Notes under the pieces: model-generated
Databases searched by the model: none
Seen by the model: the letters and a program-made list of their open reading frames with translations, nothing else
What the model was told of the DNA's origin: nothing
Translations under genes and position numbers: made by a program
In this document: piece after piece, positions 7,981-18,503 of the stretch
Layout: each line of letters opens with the position of its first letter
Numbering within the stretch: the first letter of the stretch is position 1
Source of the DNA: an uncultured Alistipes sp.
Lineage (GTDB): Bacteria; Bacteroidota; Bacteroidia; Bacteroidales; Rikenellaceae
DNA length: 64,000 nucleotides
Assembly: GCA_949286165.1 (NCBI GenBank)
Contig: CASDZK010000050.1
Coordinates: 1 to 64,000 of the forward strand
Reading direction: 5' to 3'

Positions 7981-10900
7981 ATGGTAAAAATTCGGAAATT
8001 GATGAAAAAGACGGGAATCATTCGAATTTTGTGTTGGATGTCGGTCGTTTTGCTGAGTTCTTTTGGATTTGCGGAAAGCGAATCTTCTTCGGGGATTTAC
8101 CGGTTAAGCGTCCATGATGCAGACAGTCTTGTCCTGATCGACGGTTTTACCGCAGCGAACGGCACGGTGGAATTCGATTTGTTGCCGCAGAATTCTTCGG
8201 CACAGGCGGGAGTTTTGTTCCGTTATGTTGATGAGCACAAGTGGGCTTATGTCGGATGCGATAGAGCGACCGATCATCTGGGTTTTGCTCATTGGTTCGT
8301 GGAGACTCCGAAAGGGAGAACGGAACTTGCACGCGATATTGCTAAATTGTATGCTCATTATCGGCGGCGTATAAAAGTCAATTACGAAGGGAGTGTCGTG
8401 ACGGTATATGTGGATGGCGAGCAGATAGCCTGTCGACATGTTTCTCATTTACAGGAATTTTCCGGACGTGTCGGTTTCCGGGTTCATGGCCAGGGGAACG
8501 TGCATGTATCGGGTGTTGAATGCCGTTCTGTGGAAAAAGAGATGTTGGAACCGGTAAGAGAGCGGGGATGTTTCCGCCTTTCGTCGCCGGTAATGGAAGT
8601 TTTGTTAAATAAAGATTTCCCTTCGGTTCGTGCTTATCGTTGGAAAAAGGACCGGTCGGAGCTGAAAGGGCAACGGTTCGACGCGAGGTCGGTCGTGATT
8701 AACGGAGATACTTATCGTCCTCGGGTAAGCGGCCGAATGGAGTCGAACCGGGCGGTTTATGTTTTGGATGTTCCTGAAATAGGGGTCGTATTCCGTGTTG
8801 TTTGCGAAATACGGGAAAATATATTGACTTTGTCGATAGAGGATATTGAGGAGAAAGGCGGTTTGAAAGTGAAAACGATCGCTTTCCGGGATCATTGTCT
8901 TGTATCGGCGGATAAATCCGTTTCAGGGGGCTGTCTTGCCGTGGCCGAGAACGTGAAATCGGATTTGTTTTACTCTTTGCGGGAAAAACCGGTCGATTCG
9001 GTTTACAGGTACGGATCGATCGTGTTGTTAAACACGGATAAGTTGGCCGCTACGTTGGAAAGCAATTCTCTGTACAGCACCCGTCAATTTCTGTATCGTT
9101 CCGTGCCTTGCGAGGGTTCTGTCGTAACGGGAATTTGGGGAAACGAGTGGATTTACCGGGGACATGACGGAAAGGTAACTGAAATGCCTTATATTAAGGT
9201 AATCGTCACGGACGACCGGAATTCGGATGGCAAAGTGGATTGGCAGGATGGAGCGGTGGCTTTGCGGGAAGTTTATCCGGAACCTTTCGGAGCGGACAGG
9301 TTGCGGAATGCTTATGCCACTATTACCATGAATTTCGCCAGTTGCGCCCAATATCCTTTTTTGCGACAGTTGGATAATATCAAAAAATTCTATTTGGCCA
9401 CCGACGGGTTCGGGCAAATGGTGGAATTGAAAGGCTATCAAAGCGAAGGGCACGACAGCGCTCATCCCGATTATGCCGGCAATTATAACGAACGGGCCGG
9501 CGGATGGAAAGATTTGGCATTTTTGGTAAAAGAGGCCGGAAAATATAACGCAGGAATAGGGGTGCATATCAATCACAGCGAGTCGTATCCGGAGGCGAGG
9601 GCTTTTAATGACCGGATCGTGACGGATATGCCGGCATGGAGTTGGCTGGATCAATCCTATTTTATTAATAAGGAGCAGGATATGCTGGACGGAACGTTCG
9701 AAAAACGGTTGGCCTGTTTGAAGGAAGAAGTCCCTGGCCTGGCTTTCGTTTATCTCGACACTTATCGGGAATATCGTTGGTTGGCTTATCGGACGGCACG
9801 CCTGTTCAACGGAAACGGATGGGCTGTTTGGACGGAAGACGGGGACGTTTTTGATAAAGAAGCCGTTTGGATTCATTATGTCCCGGAAGCGAAAAGTTTG
9901 ATCCATCGTTTCGTGCATCATCGGTATCGCGATGGATATGCGGCTCATCCCGCTTTGCTCGGAGGATATGACCGGAGTGCCGGAATAGGGTTTATGGGAT
10001 GGCAAAAAGGACGCGACTTTAAAGGAGTGATCCGTAATTTTTTCATGCGTCAATTGCCTTACCGTTATCTGATGCATTATCCGGTGTTGCAATTGGATTC
10101 TGCTTCTGCCGTTCTCGGAGGCGGAGTGTCTGCCTTCGGAACAGAGACGGGAACCGAAATACGAAAGGGGGACCGGGCGTTGATGTCGGGCGATGCCGTT
10201 TTTATTCCGTGGAATCCGCTAACGGAGGAAAAGATATATCATTATAATTTGAAGGGCGGCAAGACGGTTTGGCAGCTTCCGGCTTCGTGGAACGGTTTGA
10301 CATCCGTTTATTTATATGAGTTGGGAGGTTTGGGACGCCGGTTGTCGGGAACGATTCCTGTCCGGAATGGGAAAGTTGAAATCGACGCCCGGCCGGATCA
10401 AGGATATGTCTTATATCCCCAAGAAGCGGGGAATTCTCCCGCGATGCATTGGGGAGAAGGCGGTTGGGTAGGCGATCCGGGATTCGACAGCCGTTCGTTC
10501 GAATATTGGCGACTTGAAAAAGGCGATGGGGCCGTCTTGTTCAAGGAGACTTCTTATGGACAAGATTACCTGGAGGTTCGCGGAAGAGAGCCGGCCTTGG
10601 TAAAACAAACGGTCGGCGGACTGACGCCCGGTCGGGAATATGTCGCTTCCGTTTGGGCGAATGTGGTCGGTTGCAAAGAAGCCGTGTTGTCGGTCACTTC
10701 TTCGAACGGGTTGAGCGAAAAGACGTCCATATCGGAAAGCAGGGTCCGGAATTTTACGGACAATACGGACCGGTTCGGAACGACCTGGCAACGTTTGAAA
10801 ATTCCTTTCCGTCTCCCGGAAGGGGCGCGGGAGATTGTGCTTTCTCTGTCCGGCGGTGTCGCGGATGCCGATTCTTCGGCTGTTTGTTTCGACGACGTTC

Positions 10901-11385
10901 GATTGGTGGAGTGTCCGGTAACGCGAAAAGAGGGGTATGTCTGTTTCGAAGATTTCGAGCATGTGGATGAAGGATGGGGACCGTTTATCGCTTGCCAGGC
11001 CAGCGCATTTACGACGCACCTTGCGCAACGGCATGGCGTATATACCGAAAATACCATTCATGGCGACTGGTCATTGGCCACATGGAGAGAACGTGACGGC
11101 GAAGTGTATCGGACGTCGCCTGCTATGATTCGTTTTGAACCCGAACAGGAGTATGAAATAGAATTCGATTATAAAACGGATGTGCGGGATGTGTACCGGG
11201 TTGTCGGAAAGTCCTTGTCGGAAGGCAAAGAGATTTTTTCACGTGCGTTGAATCGTTCCGGAAAATGTTCGGTTCGGTTTAGAACTCCGGCTTGTTCCGA
11301 TTTTTATATTGTCGTGATGAAACAGGGAAACGGTTTGCTGGTCGTGGATGATTTCGGAATAAAAAAAGTGTCTTCATCCGAGTAG
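7981..11385 (+). CDS. GH101 endo-alpha-N-acetylgalactosaminidase-like enzyme
   Basis: 1134 residues. GH101 enzymes release the core-1 disaccharide Gal-beta-1,3-GalNAc from Ser/Thr of mucin-type glycoproteins. An N-terminal signal peptide ends near GFAESES, with no lipobox. If translation starts at the in-frame ATG 8002, the protein is 7 residues shorter. Residues about 40-180 look like a laminin-G/DUF1080-type beta-sandwich. A galactose-mutarotase-like region follows, then the catalytic barrel at about 440-700. Family motifs are LKGYQSEGHDSAHPDY, GVHINHSESYPEA, the probable nucleophile Asp593 in FVYLDTY, the probable acid/base Glu619 in WTEDGD, and ALLGGYD. Two C-terminal beta-sandwich modules may bind carbohydrate. 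It is the last gene of the operator-controlled operon. The assignment rests on motif order recalled from the streptococcal enzyme. Confidence 0.8.
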   Translation: MVKIRKLMKKTGIIRILCWMSVVLLSSFGFAESESSSGIYRLSVHDADSLVLIDGFTAANGTVEFDLLPQNSSAQAGVLFRYVDEHKWAYVGCDRATDHLGFAHWFVETPKGRTELARDIAKLYAHYRRRIKVNYEGSVVTVYVDGEQIACRHVSHLQEFSGRVGFRVHGQGNVHVSGVECRSVEKEMLEPVRERGCFRLSSPVMEVLLNKDFPSVRAYRWKKDRSELKGQRFDARSVVINGDTYRPRVSGRMESNRAVYVLDVPEIGVVFRVVCEIRENILTLSIEDIEEKGGLKVKTIAFRDHCLVSADKSVSGGCLAVAENVKSDLFYSLREKPVDSVYRYGSIVLLNTDKLAATLESNSLYSTRQFLYRSVPCEGSVVTGIWGNEWIYRGHDGKVTEMPYIKVIVTDDRNSDGKVDWQDGAVALREVYPEPFGADRLRNAYATITMNFASCAQYPFLRQLDNIKKFYLATDGFGQMVELKGYQSEGHDSAHPDYAGNYNERAGGWKDLAFLVKEAGKYNAGIGVHINHSESYPEARAFNDRIVTDMPAWSWLDQSYFINKEQDMLDGTFEKRLACLKEEVPGLAFVYLDTYREYRWLAYRTARLFNGNGWAVWTEDGDVFDKEAVWIHYVPEAKSLIHRFVHHRYRDGYAAHPALLGGYDRSAGIGFMGWQKGRDFKGVIRNFFMRQLPYRYLMHYPVLQLDSASAVLGGGVSAFGTETGTEIRKGDRALMSGDAVFIPWNPLTEEKIYHYNLKGGKTVWQLPASWNGLTSVYLYELGGLGRRLSGTIPVRNGKVEIDARPDQGYVLYPQEAGNSPAMHWGEGGWVGDPGFDSRSFEYWRLEKGDGAVLFKETSYGQDYLEVRGREPALVKQTVGGLTPGREYVASVWANVVGCKEAVLSVTSSNGLSEKTSISESRVRNFTDNTDRFGTTWQRLKIPFRLPEGAREIVLSLSGGVADADSSAVCFDDVRLVECPVTRKEGYVCFEDFEHVDEGWGPFIACQASAFTTHLAQRHGVYTENTIHGDWSLATWRERDGEVYRTSPAMIRFEPEQEYEIEFDYKTDVRDVYRVVGKSLSEGKEIFSRALNRSGKCSVRFRTPACSDFYIVVMKQGNGLLVVDDFGIKKVSSSE

Positions 11386-11590
11386 AGTCGGTGGAACGAA
11401 GGAAAAACAAAACGGCAAGGGAAGAACCGGAACGGCTTCGTTTTCCTGTCTTCGAGGAATTCCGGGACTGTATATTGTCGTTTTATGAGGTATTTGGCCG
11501 GTTTGCCGATTGTTCCGTTCCTGACGTTCGGCAAACACGTGCCGGATGCCAGGATATCGTTCCGCGATTTTTTTTATTGGAAAATCTTAG

Positions 11591-11598
11591 TACATTTG
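11591..11598 (+). promoter_or_regulatory. -7 promoter box for the 228-residue hypothetical gene
   Basis: TACATTTG matches TAnnTTTG, with a start near 11605 just before the ATG at 11627. No strong terminator for the GH101 operon is visible in 11386-11590. Confidence 0.45.
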
Positions 11599-11626
11599 AG
11601 ATTGAAAAACCAATACATCATCATAT

Positions 11627-12313
11627 ATGGAAGAGGAGACGGGAGTCAAGTTGAACCGGATTATCGACACATTGGAGAACAAGTCGGTACTGAAACAGAA
11701 AATTTACAGCAATACCTTCGACGTGTTCACGAAGCTGAAGGATATTTTGCACGAAATGTCCGGGCAGATGAACGATATTTTGACCAATACCCGCCTGATT
11801 AAGGTGGAATATCGGGATCGCGGCAAATTTGAAGCGCAAATACAAGTTGCGGGCGATATTCTGATTTTTACCATGCATACCAATATTTTCCGGTTTAACA
11901 ACGAGCATAAAATATGGAATCATGCCTATATCCGCAGCGATTGGAAAAACGCGTATTGCGGCGTGATCAATATTTACAACTTTCTGGCCGATTCGTTTAA
12001 ATACAACCGTTCTACGGACGAAGGGTATCTGATCGGACGGATTTTCGTCAATCACGAGAATTGTTTTTACGTCGAGGGGAAAAGACAAACCGAATATACG
12101 GCGGAAAAGTACGGACAGGCCGTAATCGATGAAAAATATCTGACCGATATCCTCGAAACTTCCATTTTGTACGCTCTGGATTTCGATTTGCTGGTTCCGG
12201 GTTACGATACTGTAAAAATCGTGGAAGTGGAACAGATGAATACCAAAATAGAAAATTCCAAGATACAGACCGGAAAACGGTTGGGGTACGATTTCAACTC
12301 GGATGACGTGTAA
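11627..12313 (+). CDS. Conserved hypothetical protein of Bacteroidota
   Basis: 228 residues, soluble, with no signal peptide or membrane segment. The sequence is mixed alpha/beta with many aromatic residues (HKIWNHAYIRSD, DEGYLIGRIFVNHENCFYVEG). I recognise it as the kind of uncharacterised protein seen in many Bacteroidota genomes, but I cannot assign a domain or activity. It is transcribed alone, convergent with obgE, and separated from it by a shared hairpin. Confidence 0.7.
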   Translation: MEEETGVKLNRIIDTLENKSVLKQKIYSNTFDVFTKLKDILHEMSGQMNDILTNTRLIKVEYRDRGKFEAQIQVAGDILIFTMHTNIFRFNNEHKIWNHAYIRSDWKNAYCGVINIYNFLADSFKYNRSTDEGYLIGRIFVNHENCFYVEGKRQTEYTAEKYGQAVIDEKYLTDILETSILYALDFDLLVPGYDTVKIVEVEQMNTKIENSKIQTGKRLGYDFNSDDV

Positions 12314-12339
12314 ACCGGTTTTTGAATACGAAGGCTAAA

Positions 12340-12382
12340 GGAAACGGCTTGTTGTCGGGAAGAACGGCAACGGGCCGTTTCC
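12340..12382. terminator. Bidirectional hairpin between convergent genes
   Basis: GGAAACGGC (12340-12348) pairs with GCCGTTTCC (12374-12382), with an inner GTTG/CAAC helix. It lies between the stop of the hypothetical gene and the stop of obgE. Confidence 0.65.
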
Positions 12383-12415
12383 CGTTTATACGGGTTTGTT
12401 GCCGGGATTGTCGGA

Positions 12416-13420
12416 TTATCCGGCGATCATGCGGAATAGCCGGTCTTTTAAGACATCGATGTTGTAACCGGTTACCGACGATATGAACAACCACGGAATA
12501 TCGATCAGCCGGCTGTCGGATATTTCTCGCGCTATTTCCTCTTTCAGTTCTTCGTCCAGCATGTCGCTTTTGGTAATGGCCAGCATCCGTTCTTTATCCA
12601 ACAATTCCGGATTGTACTGTTTTAATTCGTTTAACAGTATTCGGTATTCTTTGGCGATATCTGCCGAGTCCGCCGCTATCATGAATAACAGGACCGAGTT
12701 GCGTTCGATGTGGCGTAAAAAACGCATCCCCAATCCCCGCCCTTCGTGCGCGCCTTCGATAATTCCCGGAATATCGGCCATGACGAAGGATTTGCCGTCG
12801 CGATATTCCACGATTCCCAAATTGGGTTCGAGCGTGGTAAAGGCGTAATTGGCTATTTTGGGCTTGGCGGCCGATACGACGGAAAGCAGCGTGCTTTTGC
12901 CGGCGTTGGGGAATCCGACCAAACCTACGTCGGCCAGGATTTTGAGTTCCAGGATGAACCATCCTTCCTGGCACGGTTCTCCGGGCTGGGCATAACGGGG
13001 AGCCTGGTTGGTCGCTGTCCTGAAATGCCAGTTTCCCAAACCACCGCGTCCGCCGCGTACGAGGATCGCTTCTTCCCCGTCCCGGGTAATTTCGCAGATT
13101 TTTTCGCCCGTTTCGGCATCCCGGGCTACGGTTCCGGGAGGAACGTCCAAAACGATGTCCTGTCCGTTGCGTCCCGAACATTTGGCTCCTCCTCCGGCTT
13201 CTCCGTCTTCGGCGTGGATGTGTTTCCGATATTTCAGGTGTATCAAAGTCCAGTATTGGCTGTTGCCCCGTAAAATAATATGGGCCCCTCTTCCTCCGTC
13301 GCCTCCGTCCGGTCCTCCGAATTCGATGTATTTTTCGTGTCGGAAATGGGAGGCCCCTTTCCCTCCGTTTCCGGAACGACAGAATATTTTTACGTAATCG
13401 ACGAAATTGGAAGCTGCCAT
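12416..13420 (-). CDS. obgE: Obg/CgtA family GTPase
   Basis: 334 residues, a ribosome-associated GTPase needed for large-subunit maturation and stress control. The N-terminal Obg fold is glycine-rich ([27 protein letters not shown]). The G domain follows, with G1 [10 protein letters not shown]3 [12 protein letters not shown] and G4 TKSD. The short C-terminal region found in some Gram-positive Obg proteins is absent, as is normal here. It appears to be transcribed alone. The usual neighbour adk in related genomes is not beside it. Confidence 0.95.
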   Translation of the reverse strand: MAASNFVDYVKIFCRSGNGGKGASHFRHEKYIEFGGPDGGDGGRGAHIILRGNSQYWTLIHLKYRKHIHAEDGEAGGGAKCSGRNGQDIVLDVPPGTVARDAETGEKICEITRDGEEAILVRGGRGGLGNWHFRTATNQAPRYAQPGEPCQEGWFILELKILADVGLVGFPNAGKSTLLSVVSAAKPKIANYAFTTLEPNLGIVEYRDGKSFVMADIPGIIEGAHEGRGLGMRFLRHIERNSVLLFMIAADSADIAKEYRILLNELKQYNPELLDKERMLAITKSDMLDEELKEEIAREISDSRLIDIPWLFISSVTGYNIDVLKDRLFRMIAG

Positions 13421-13490
13421 AACTGTTTATGTTTTTTATTGGGACGGCAAAGATAGCAATAATTTGAGAACCGTCTTTGAAAAACGGGAC

Positions 13491-15512
13491 CTAATCGATT
13501 TTTTCGAATACCAGAGCCGCACGGTTGATGTTGTATATGTATAAATAAGGTCTTTCGTCTTTTCCGTTTTTGCTGAAATATTCCGTTCGGGAATCGATCC
13601 GGTTGAACCCGCCGAATTTCTCATCGTCGCTGTTCAGACACAGACGGTATTTTCCCGGCTCCCGCACCGGAATACGGTAGTCCGGTATGCTTCGGGCGGG
13701 ATGCCAGTTGAATACGAAAATCAGTGCGGCATGCTCGAATACGATGGTTTTGTTGGCTTCGTCGATCGATAACAGATAAGGGTATTCCCCGTCCAATATA
13801 CTGTATTTTTTTTCCAGAGCGATCATGGCCTGGTCGAACCGCTGCAAAAAGATGTATCGGGAAAAAACGTCCGAAGCCAACGACCATTTTCTGCAAGCAT
13901 GACTGTAACTGAATCCGTTTCCTTCCCGCGGAAAATCGATCCATTCGGGATGCCCGAATTCGTTGCCCATAAAGTTCAGATAAGCGTTCGAGGCGGTGGC
14001 CAGCGTGAACAGCCGGATCATTTTATGCAAGGCGATGCCCCGGTCTATGACGATGCTGCGGCTGGCTTTGTTCATTTTGTCGTACATCTCTTTATCCATC
14101 AATCGGAACGCTATGGTCTTGTCGCCTACGAGCGCCTGATCGTGCGATTCTGCATAGGCCACCGTTTTGCAATAAGGGAGCCGGTTGGTCATTTGGTCCC
14201 ACATTTCCTGCATGTTCCATTCGTCGTCGGGCTGGTCCTGTATCTGCTTGATCCAGAAATCGGGAACCGACATGCCTAACCTGTAATCGAATCCGGCGCC
14301 GCCTCCTTCCGCCGGATAGCATAGCCCCGGCATTCCGCTGACGTCTTCCGCAATGGAAACTGCATGGGGATTCAGGGCGTGGATGAGCGTATTGGCCAGT
14401 GTGAGGTAGCATAACGCCTCCTCGTCGACCTGGTCGTTGAAAAAATCGTCCCGGCCGAAAAATTCGATATGTCCGTGATGCCGGTACAGCATGGAAGTAA
14501 CTCCGTCGAACCGAAATCCGTCGAAATGAAACTCTTCCATCCAGTATTTGATGTTGGAAAGCAGAAAATGACGGACTTCCGGTTTCCCGTAGTCGAAAGT
14601 TTTGGAATCCCAGAAAGGCTGGTAGCCTTCTTCGCCCGCTTTGGAGTATAAATGATCCGTGCCGTCCAGTTCGTTCAGTCCTTCGTTGAAATTTTTGACA
14701 TAATGGGCGTGTACCAAGTCCATGATGACCCCGATGCCCAGTTCATGGGCCCGATCGATCAACGCTTTCAGTTCGTCCGGAGTCCCGAAACGGGAAGAGG
14801 GCGCGAAGAAATTCGATACGTGGTATCCGAAACTGCCGTAGTACGGGTGTTCGGCAATGGCCATCAGTTGCACCGTGTTATATCCCATTTCCCGGATGCG
14901 GGGCAAAATGTTGCGCGTGAATTCCGTGTAAGTCCCGATTCCTTCCTTTTCTTGGGCCATGCCTATATGCGCCTCATAAATCAATAACGCTCCGTCGGCG
15001 TACGGATCGAACGTTTTCGTTTTGAAGCGGTACGGTTTTTCCGGAGCCCAGATTTGTGCCGAGTAGTTGTGCGTTTCCGGATCCTCTACGGCCCGGAAGG
15101 TGTAGGCGGGCAATCGTTCGTACCATCCGTTCTCTCCATGTACCAATATCTTGTATTTGCTTTTATGAACCAGCCGGTCTTCCCATTTTTCCCGGTCTAA
15201 AAACAGCGTCCATACGCCGTTTTTATCCTTTTTTAAAGGGAGTTCCGTCCGTTGCCAGTCGTTGAAGTCGCCGAACAGATAGACGTCCGATGCTCCCGGC
15301 AGCCATTCTCTGAAATACCAGCCATTGGCTTCGGGATTGAAATGAAGTCCGAAATAAAAGTAACCATTGGCGTAGTTTACGATGGAACCGCAATGGGCGG
15401 TAATGTCGTCCAAAACGTTTTGATAACGGTCGTGTCTGGCTTGTATCCGGTCTTTGACGGGAAGCAACCAGTCGTCTTCCTTTATCAGGGGTAAAGTCGG
15501 TTCGTTTTTCAT
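13491..15512 (-). CDS. glgB: 1,4-alpha-glucan branching enzyme, eukaryotic-like GH13 type
   Basis: 673 residues from ATG 15512, chosen because the upstream extension is unrelated to the family and lies before the predicted promoter. It forms alpha-1,6 branches in glycogen. An N-terminal CBM48-like domain (WYFREWLPGASDVYLFGDFNDW) precedes a GH13 barrel. The catalytic residues are in FRFDGVTSM (nucleophile Asp), SIAEDVSGMP (acid/base Glu) and AESHDQAL (third Asp). A C-terminal beta domain closes the protein. No other glycogen genes adjoin it. Confidence 0.93.
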   Translation of the reverse strand: MKNEPTLPLIKEDDWLLPVKDRIQARHDRYQNVLDDITAHCGSIVNYANGYFYFGLHFNPEANGWYFREWLPGASDVYLFGDFNDWQRTELPLKKDKNGVWTLFLDREKWEDRLVHKSKYKILVHGENGWYERLPAYTFRAVEDPETHNYSAQIWAPEKPYRFKTKTFDPYADGALLIYEAHIGMAQEKEGIGTYTEFTRNILPRIREMGYNTVQLMAIAEHPYYGSFGYHVSNFFAPSSRFGTPDELKALIDRAHELGIGVIMDLVHAHYVKNFNEGLNELDGTDHLYSKAGEEGYQPFWDSKTFDYGKPEVRHFLLSNIKYWMEEFHFDGFRFDGVTSMLYRHHGHIEFFGRDDFFNDQVDEEALCYLTLANTLIHALNPHAVSIAEDVSGMPGLCYPAEGGGAGFDYRLGMSVPDFWIKQIQDQPDDEWNMQEMWDQMTNRLPYCKTVAYAESHDQALVGDKTIAFRLMDKEMYDKMNKASRSIVIDRGIALHKMIRLFTLATASNAYLNFMGNEFGHPEWIDFPREGNGFSYSHACRKWSLASDVFSRYIFLQRFDQAMIALEKKYSILDGEYPYLLSIDEANKTIVFEHAALIFVFNWHPARSIPDYRIPVREPGKYRLCLNSDDEKFGGFNRIDSRTEYFSKNGKDERPYLYIYNINRAALVFEKID

Positions 15513-15609
15513 GATCGCTCGTTTTGAGAAAACGTCTGTTCCGGATATGAATTTTTCCGGAAGCGGGTTTTGCATGGCCGTTTCGTTTCGGTTGTATCCG
15601 GATTTCATA

Positions 15610-15617
15610 CAAAGATA
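15610..15617 (-). promoter_or_regulatory. -7 promoter box of glgB
   Basis: The minus strand reads TATCTTTG. The predicted start near 15603 gives a leader of about 90 nt to ATG 15512. Confidence 0.6.
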
Positions 15618-16364
15618 AAATAAAAAATGAAAAACGGCATGGAACGCAACGGAATAAATACCCCGGAATAAAACAGCATCGCAAAAAGCGTGAAAATAAT
15701 GGAACATGAATGATTAGACTCAAATACGTCCGGGAAAAATCTGGGAAAAAACATATTTGCGAGGGAGGGAAAACCCGTGGAAACAAAGAAACAGACGAAA
15801 TATCGGGAAAGTCCGACAGGAACGAAAACCGCAAGGGGATTTTGTGAGGCAAAGATGCGAGGGGGCGGAAAACCTGTTCGGGGAAGAGATAATTTTCGCT
15901 CTGCGAAAGGTGGAAGAAACGGAAGGAGAATCGGTTTCATGGTCGGTCCTGGCGTGTTCCGGGACGTTTCCTGATTTTCAGTTGTTGCGATGATGGTGGT
16001 ATGACGTGGAGATTTTGATTGTTTGAATAAATCTTACCATGAAAATATGCCTTTGATACGGGAATCAGCGGCGCGTTTCGAAATTTGGGCTGGCGCAGAA
16101 TGCCGGATATTTGAAAAAACGGCGGCGGTCGTTTTGTGAATGGATTTTGGGGTAATCCGGAGAGAGAGTTGGCGGTTTGCCGTTGCGCCTGCTTCGTTTG
16201 CAGCTGTTGTGTATTGCGGTCGAAAAAAGGGATTTTTTGGGGAGCCGGATATGGAGCGTATGAATTTCTGATATCGGACCGCTTGCGGATCGTCGTTGTG
16301 GCGAAAAATGTCCGGAGAAAGGTCCGGCATTGCTGGGAAACGCCCGTTTCCGTGACGACAGGTA
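15618..16364. other. Gene-free stretch between glgB and thrS
   Basis: About 750 bases between two divergent promoters. The open frames here are short, lack recognisable domains and change frame freely. I see no repeat, tRNA or strong hairpin. Purine-rich runs may simply be decayed sequence. Confidence 0.5.
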
Positions 16365-16395
16365 TTGAAAAATCGAAAACAGTTTTTTAACTTTG
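16365..16395 (+). promoter_or_regulatory. thrS promoter
   Basis: TTG (16365-16367) and TAACTTTG (16388-16395) are separated by 20 bases, the Bacteroidota spacing. The transcript would start near 16402, about 40 nt before thrS. Confidence 0.65.
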
Positions 16396-16442
16396 TGCGA
16401 ATTAACGGGCAGCGTTCGTATAGTTGCCGATATATTGCAGTC

Positions 16443-18392
16443 ATGATGATAAAAATAACTTTTCCTGACGGAACAGTCAGAGAGTATCCCAAAGGTGTGA
16501 CAGGGATGCAGATTGCCGAAAGCATTTCTCCCCGGTTGGCTCAAGAGGTATTGAGCATCGGCGTGAACGGCTCTACCTGGGACCTTACCCGTCCTATCGA
16601 GCAGGATGCCGAAATAAAACTGTATAAATGGGAGGATGAAGAAGGCAAGCACGCTTTTTGGCACAGCTCCTCGCATTTGTTGGCGGCGGCGCTGGAACAA
16701 CTTTATCCAGGCGTTAAGTTCGGGATAGGTCCCGCTATCGAAACGGGATTTTATTACGATGTGGATTTGCCTAATCCGATTACCGATACAGATTTGCCTG
16801 TCATCGAGAATAAGATGATGGAATTGGCGCGTCAAAAAGTACCGTTCGTACGTACTGCCGTATCCAAGCAACAGGCCATGGATACCTACCGGGCGAAAGG
16901 AGACCAGTATAAAACCGAGTTGATCGGAGATTTGGAAGACGGGACCATCACGTTCTATTCCAACGGCGATTTTACCGATTTGTGCCGGGGACCGCATCTG
17001 CCTTCCACGGCGCCGATCAAAGCCGTTAAATTGACCAGCATTGCCGGAGCGTATTGGCGCGGAAACGAGAAGAATAAGATGCTGACCCGGATTTACGGGG
17101 TTACTTTCCCGAAAAAATCGATGCTGGACGAGTATCTGGTCATGCTGGAAGAGGCCAAAAAACGGGATCACCGGAAATTGGGAAAGGAACTGGAGCTTTT
17201 CTGCTTTTCGAATCGGGTAGGGCAGGGATTGCCGTTGTGGTTGCCCAAAGGTGCGGCTTTGCGCGAACGCCTCGAAAATTTTCTGAAAAACGTCCAAAAA
17301 GGATACGGTTATCAGCAGGTTATTACTCCCCATATCGGCATGAAAGAATTGTATGTGACTTCAGGACACTATGCCAAGTACGGGAAAGATTCCTTCCAGC
17401 CGATCCATACGCCGGACGAGAACGAAGAGTTTTTGCTGAAACCGATGAACTGTCCGCATCATTGCGAAATTTACCGGAGCAAACCGCGTTCTTATAGGGA
17501 TTTGCCGGTGCGCTTCGCCGAATTCGGAACGGTTTATCGTTACGAACAGAGCGGCGAATTGCACGGGCTTACGCGGGTAAGGGGATTTACTCAGGACGAT
17601 GCCCATCTTTTTTGCCGGACGGACCAGTTGAAAGATGAGTTCAAGAAAGTGATCGATATTATCCTGTATGTGTTTAAAACGCTTAGTTTCGACGAATTTA
17701 TCGCGCAGGTGTCGCTGAGGGACCCGAATGACAAGGAAAAATACATCGGTTCCGATGAGAATTGGGAAAAGGCGGAAAGTGCCATTATCGAAGCCGCGGC
17801 GGAAAAGGGTTTGAAGACGATTGTGGAATACGGAGAGGCGGCTTTTTACGGTCCCAAGCTCGATTTCATGGTAAAAGACGCTTTGGGTCGGAAATGGCAG
17901 TTGGGAACGATTCAGGTCGATTACAATCTTCCGGAACGTTTCGATCTGACTTATACCGGTGCCGATGATAAACCTCATCGGCCGGTAATGATTCATCGGG
18001 CGCCGTTCGGTTCCATGGAACGTTTCGTAGCCGTGTTGCTGGAGCATACCGGAGGAAAGTTCCCGTTGTGGCTGGCGCCGGAACAGGTAGTAGTGTTGCC
18101 TATCAGTGAAAAATTCAACGATTATGCGGAAGAGGTTTCACGTAAGTTGAACCGTTGCGATATCCGGGCTCATGTGGATAGCCGGAATGAAAAAATCGGA
18201 CGCAAGATTCGGGATAACGAGTTGAAACGGATTCCGTTTTTGCTGATAGTGGGCGAAAAGGAATTGGAAAATGGTACGGTATCTGTACGTATGCAGGGCG
18301 AAGGCGATAAAGGAACGATGACATTGGCCGACTTTACGGCGATGTTGTCCGCTTTGGTCGCTGAAGAGATAAAACCCATTGCTGAAAATTAA
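16443..18392 (+). CDS. thrS: Threonyl-tRNA synthetase
   Basis: 649 residues from ATG 16443; the next codon, 16446, is also ATG. The start is chosen because the TGS domain begins MIKITFPDG and the promoter lies upstream. Domain order is TGS, the editing/SAD domain with [11 protein letters not shown], then the class II catalytic core (motif 2 region [28 protein letters not shown]; zinc ligand in [10 protein letters not shown]) and the anticodon-binding domain ([10 protein letters not shown]). infC follows after about 110 bases, the usual pairing. Confidence 0.95.
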   Translation: MMIKITFPDGTVREYPKGVTGMQIAESISPRLAQEVLSIGVNGSTWDLTRPIEQDAEIKLYKWEDEEGKHAFWHSSSHLLAAALEQLYPGVKFGIGPAIETGFYYDVDLPNPITDTDLPVIENKMMELARQKVPFVRTAVSKQQAMDTYRAKGDQYKTELIGDLEDGTITFYSNGDFTDLCRGPHLPSTAPIKAVKLTSIAGAYWRGNEKNKMLTRIYGVTFPKKSMLDEYLVMLEEAKKRDHRKLGKELELFCFSNRVGQGLPLWLPKGAALRERLENFLKNVQKGYGYQQVITPHIGMKELYVTSGHYAKYGKDSFQPIHTPDENEEFLLKPMNCPHHCEIYRSKPRSYRDLPVRFAEFGTVYRYEQSGELHGLTRVRGFTQDDAHLFCRTDQLKDEFKKVIDIILYVFKTLSFDEFIAQVSLRDPNDKEKYIGSDENWEKAESAIIEAAAEKGLKTIVEYGEAAFYGPKLDFMVKDALGRKWQLGTIQVDYNLPERFDLTYTGADDKPHRPVMIHRAPFGSMERFVAVLLEHTGGKFPLWLAPEQVVVLPISEKFNDYAEEVSRKLNRCDIRAHVDSRNEKIGRKIRDNELKRIPFLLIVGEKELENGTVSVRMQGEGDKGTMTLADFTAMLSALVAEEIKPIAEN

Positions 18393-18503
18393 AAAGGATT
18401 CGGAAAACGATTTTAAAAAATATTCCGTATTTTTGCCCGAAAGGAAAGATGGTTTTCCGGATTTGCATAAATGATTATTAACTAATTTTTGGAGGACAAA
18501 ACA

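Noticed and set aside
6729..8021. 430-codon minus-strand frame opposite the FGGY kinase
   Set aside because: Antisense shadow with no family resemblance.
16065..17333. 422-codon minus-strand frame covering the thrS promoter and 5' half
   Set aside because: Antisense to thrS and its promoter, no domain or ribosome site.
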